Part shown: positions 6,011 through 6,569 of the stretch, piece by piece
Layout of the letters: every line of letters begins with the position of its first letter
Position numbering within the stretch: the stretch's first letter is position 1
Assembly (NCBI GenBank): GCA_004356335.1
Contig: SMXP01000159.1
Span: 1 to 6,569 of the forward strand
DNA from: Alphaproteobacteria bacterium
Lineage (GTDB): Bacteria > Pseudomonadota > Alphaproteobacteria > SMXP01
Direction of reading: 5' to 3'
DNA length: 6,569 nucleotides
Notes under the pieces: model-generated
Told to the model about the DNA's origin: nothing
The model's database searches: none
What the model saw: only the letters and a program-made list of their open reading frames with translations
Translations under genes and position numbers: made by a program

Positions 6011-6202
6011 TCAGTGCAGGAGGGTCAGCGTTGCGGGGATCATCGATACGGACTGGATTTCCGGGTCTCTGTCTGAGGTGCCCGCGTAGAGCCCCGCACA
6101 AAAAGACGTTATGGCCAAGATAGCGACCATGCTGATATTACGAACCCGTCTCGTTTTCTGTTTGGTCCGTCGGGTCGCAAATATTCGTCTCTTGCGCAGC
6201 AT
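6011..6202 (-). CDS. Possible small single-span membrane protein, 63 residues
   Basis: From an ATG at 6202 the frame encodes a strongly basic N-terminus (MLRKRRIFATRRTKQKTRR), one hydrophobic segment SMVAILAITSFCAGLYAG (about 24-41), then a short polar tail. The arginine-rich front followed by one hydrophobic span predicts an N-in inner-membrane protein. Codon use looks plausible and the stop lies 42 bases from the convergent phasin stop, a natural gene arrangement. Against it, I see no ribosome-binding site before the ATG, nor before a TTG three codons earlier or an internal ATG at 6130. I recognise no family. It could be a chance frame. Confidence 0.4.
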   Translation of the reverse strand: MLRKRRIFATRRTKQKTRRVRNISMVAILAITSFCAGLYAGTSDRDPEIQSVSMIPATLTLLH

Positions 6203-6313
6203 ATCAGCCAATATATTTCGTACGGTTCAACGGGGATGAGATCATCCGATCCCTTAAATTTAATGGATAATGTTTAAGCGGGGCTAAAGGTTGCCCGTCC
6301 AATTCGATTAAAT

Positions 6314-6471
6314 CTAGAGTGTTTCCAGGAGTGAAGACCGTCCTTGCCAAGGTCAATCGATCCGGCGGATCGATTGAAGGGATGAACAGACCCGGTTTTC
6401 CGTCCGGAAACACGACAAAACAATAACTCAGGGTCCGGTTTTTATTCTATCAAAACCGGAAGGACCCTAGG
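6314..6471 (+). repeat. Dispersed two-hairpin intergenic repeat, element 4, with inserted palindromes
   Basis: CTAG ends lie at 6314-6317 and 6467-6470. The head outer stem GTGTTTCC (6319-6326) with GGAAACAC (6406-6413) is identical to that of element 2, but the expected head loop is replaced by a longer segment (about 6331-6392). That segment carries CCTTG-C-CAAGG (6342-6352) and a perfect 10-bp hairpin (6354-6363 with 6367-6376). The tail hairpin is an imperfect version of that in element 2: AGGGTCC (6430-6436) pairs with GGACCCT (6462-6468), then GGTTTT with AAAACC, with GGAA (6458-6461) bulged. Elements 2 and 4 thus form one subfamily. Confidence 0.85.
6354..6376. repeat. Perfect 10-bp inverted repeat inside element 4
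   Basis: CAATCGATCC (6354-6363) pairs with GGATCGATTG (6367-6376) across a three-base loop GGC. It occupies the place where element 2 has its short head loop, so it is an extra palindrome nested in the repeat. Confidence 0.8.
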
Positions 6472-6500
6472 ATCGAATGAACAACCTAGTGAGATGTCAC

Positions 6501-6569
6501 ATCTAGACCACGTTCACAATTCATTGAATCAGGGAACATGGTCTAGATTTGTTATTGGTCGCGCATTCG
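6501..6569 (-). repeat. Dispersed two-hairpin intergenic repeat, element 5, partial at window edge (reverse orientation)
   Basis: The tail hairpin pairs 6501-6515 with 6534-6548, 15 bp with one pair (6511/6538) that is G-U on the minus strand. The minus-strand linker GACCAATAACAA follows, and one head stem arm GCGCATTC (6561-6568) is visible, identical to the arm in element 3. The rest lies beyond the right edge. By analogy with element 3, the pairing arm GAATGCGC followed by TCTAG should appear some 25-30 bases outside the window unless the loop carries an insertion. Confidence 0.75.

Larger units (their letters stand above)
6203..6569. other. Gene-free right end dominated by repeat elements
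   Basis: The stretch 6203-6312 is AT-rich leader-like sequence with no gene and no convincing promoter. It includes a short palindromic stretch around 6235-6248 (GGATG with CATCC). From 6314 to the end it consists of two repeat elements placed tail to tail, separated by about 30 bases (6472-6500) in which I see nothing. Confidence 0.6.

Noticed and set aside
6204..6413. A 69-codon minus-strand frame starting in repeat element 4
   Set aside because: Its start FPDGKPG is the translated repeat head, as seen also at element 2; the rest has no protein-like pattern.
433..6569. CRISPR array or integron attachment sites made of the repeated hairpins
   Set aside because: Copies are kilobases apart, in both orientations and of different length, with no regular spacers, no cas genes and no integrase.

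Overview
The window looks like chromosomal DNA of an alphaproteobacterium of moderate-to-high GC. The grounds are a PhoP/PhoQ-type (FeuP/FeuQ-like) two-component operon led by a small exported PepSY protein, a phasin-like protein, a short alphaproteobacterial-style cold-shock protein, a DUF938 methyltransferase, and a family of dispersed two-hairpin intergenic repeats resembling, from memory, the rhizobial intergenic mosaic elements (RIME). Genus and species cannot be fixed from the sequence. There are no rRNA, tRNA or CRISPR features, and no transposase gene.

Layout, left to right. Positions 1-348 (minus) hold the N-terminal 116 residues of a DUF938 SAM-dependent methyltransferase that runs off the left edge. 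Repeat element 1 (433-560) follows, then a conserved-looking hypothetical gene of about 468 codons (557-1963, minus). A non-coding divergent region (2030-2274) leads to a 70-residue cold-shock-domain protein (2275-2487, plus). Repeat element 2 (2559-2661) separates it from the convergent histidine kinase gene. The operon is read on the minus strand as PepSY protein (5167-4745), OmpR/PhoP-family regulator (4740-4042), PhoQ-like kinase (4045-2657); it is tightly spaced, with an ATGA overlap between regulator and kinase. The divergent region 5168-5542 carries a PhoP-box-like direct repeat and repeat element 3 (5376-5481, minus orientation). Next come a phasin-like gene (5543-5968, plus), a possible small membrane protein (6202-6011, minus), and two repeat elements placed tail to tail (element 4, 6314-6471 plus; element 5, 6501 to beyond the right edge, minus).

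The genes probably work in three units. The PepSY protein, regulator and kinase form an envelope-sensing system in which the exported PepSY protein is a good candidate for a periplasmic modulator of the kinase. The cold-shock protein and the phasin-like protein are single-gene units. The repeats are the most unusual part. Their head hairpin stem differs between copies but stays paired by compensatory changes, extra palindromes have entered its loop, and two copies supply the TAG stop codon of the adjacent gene.
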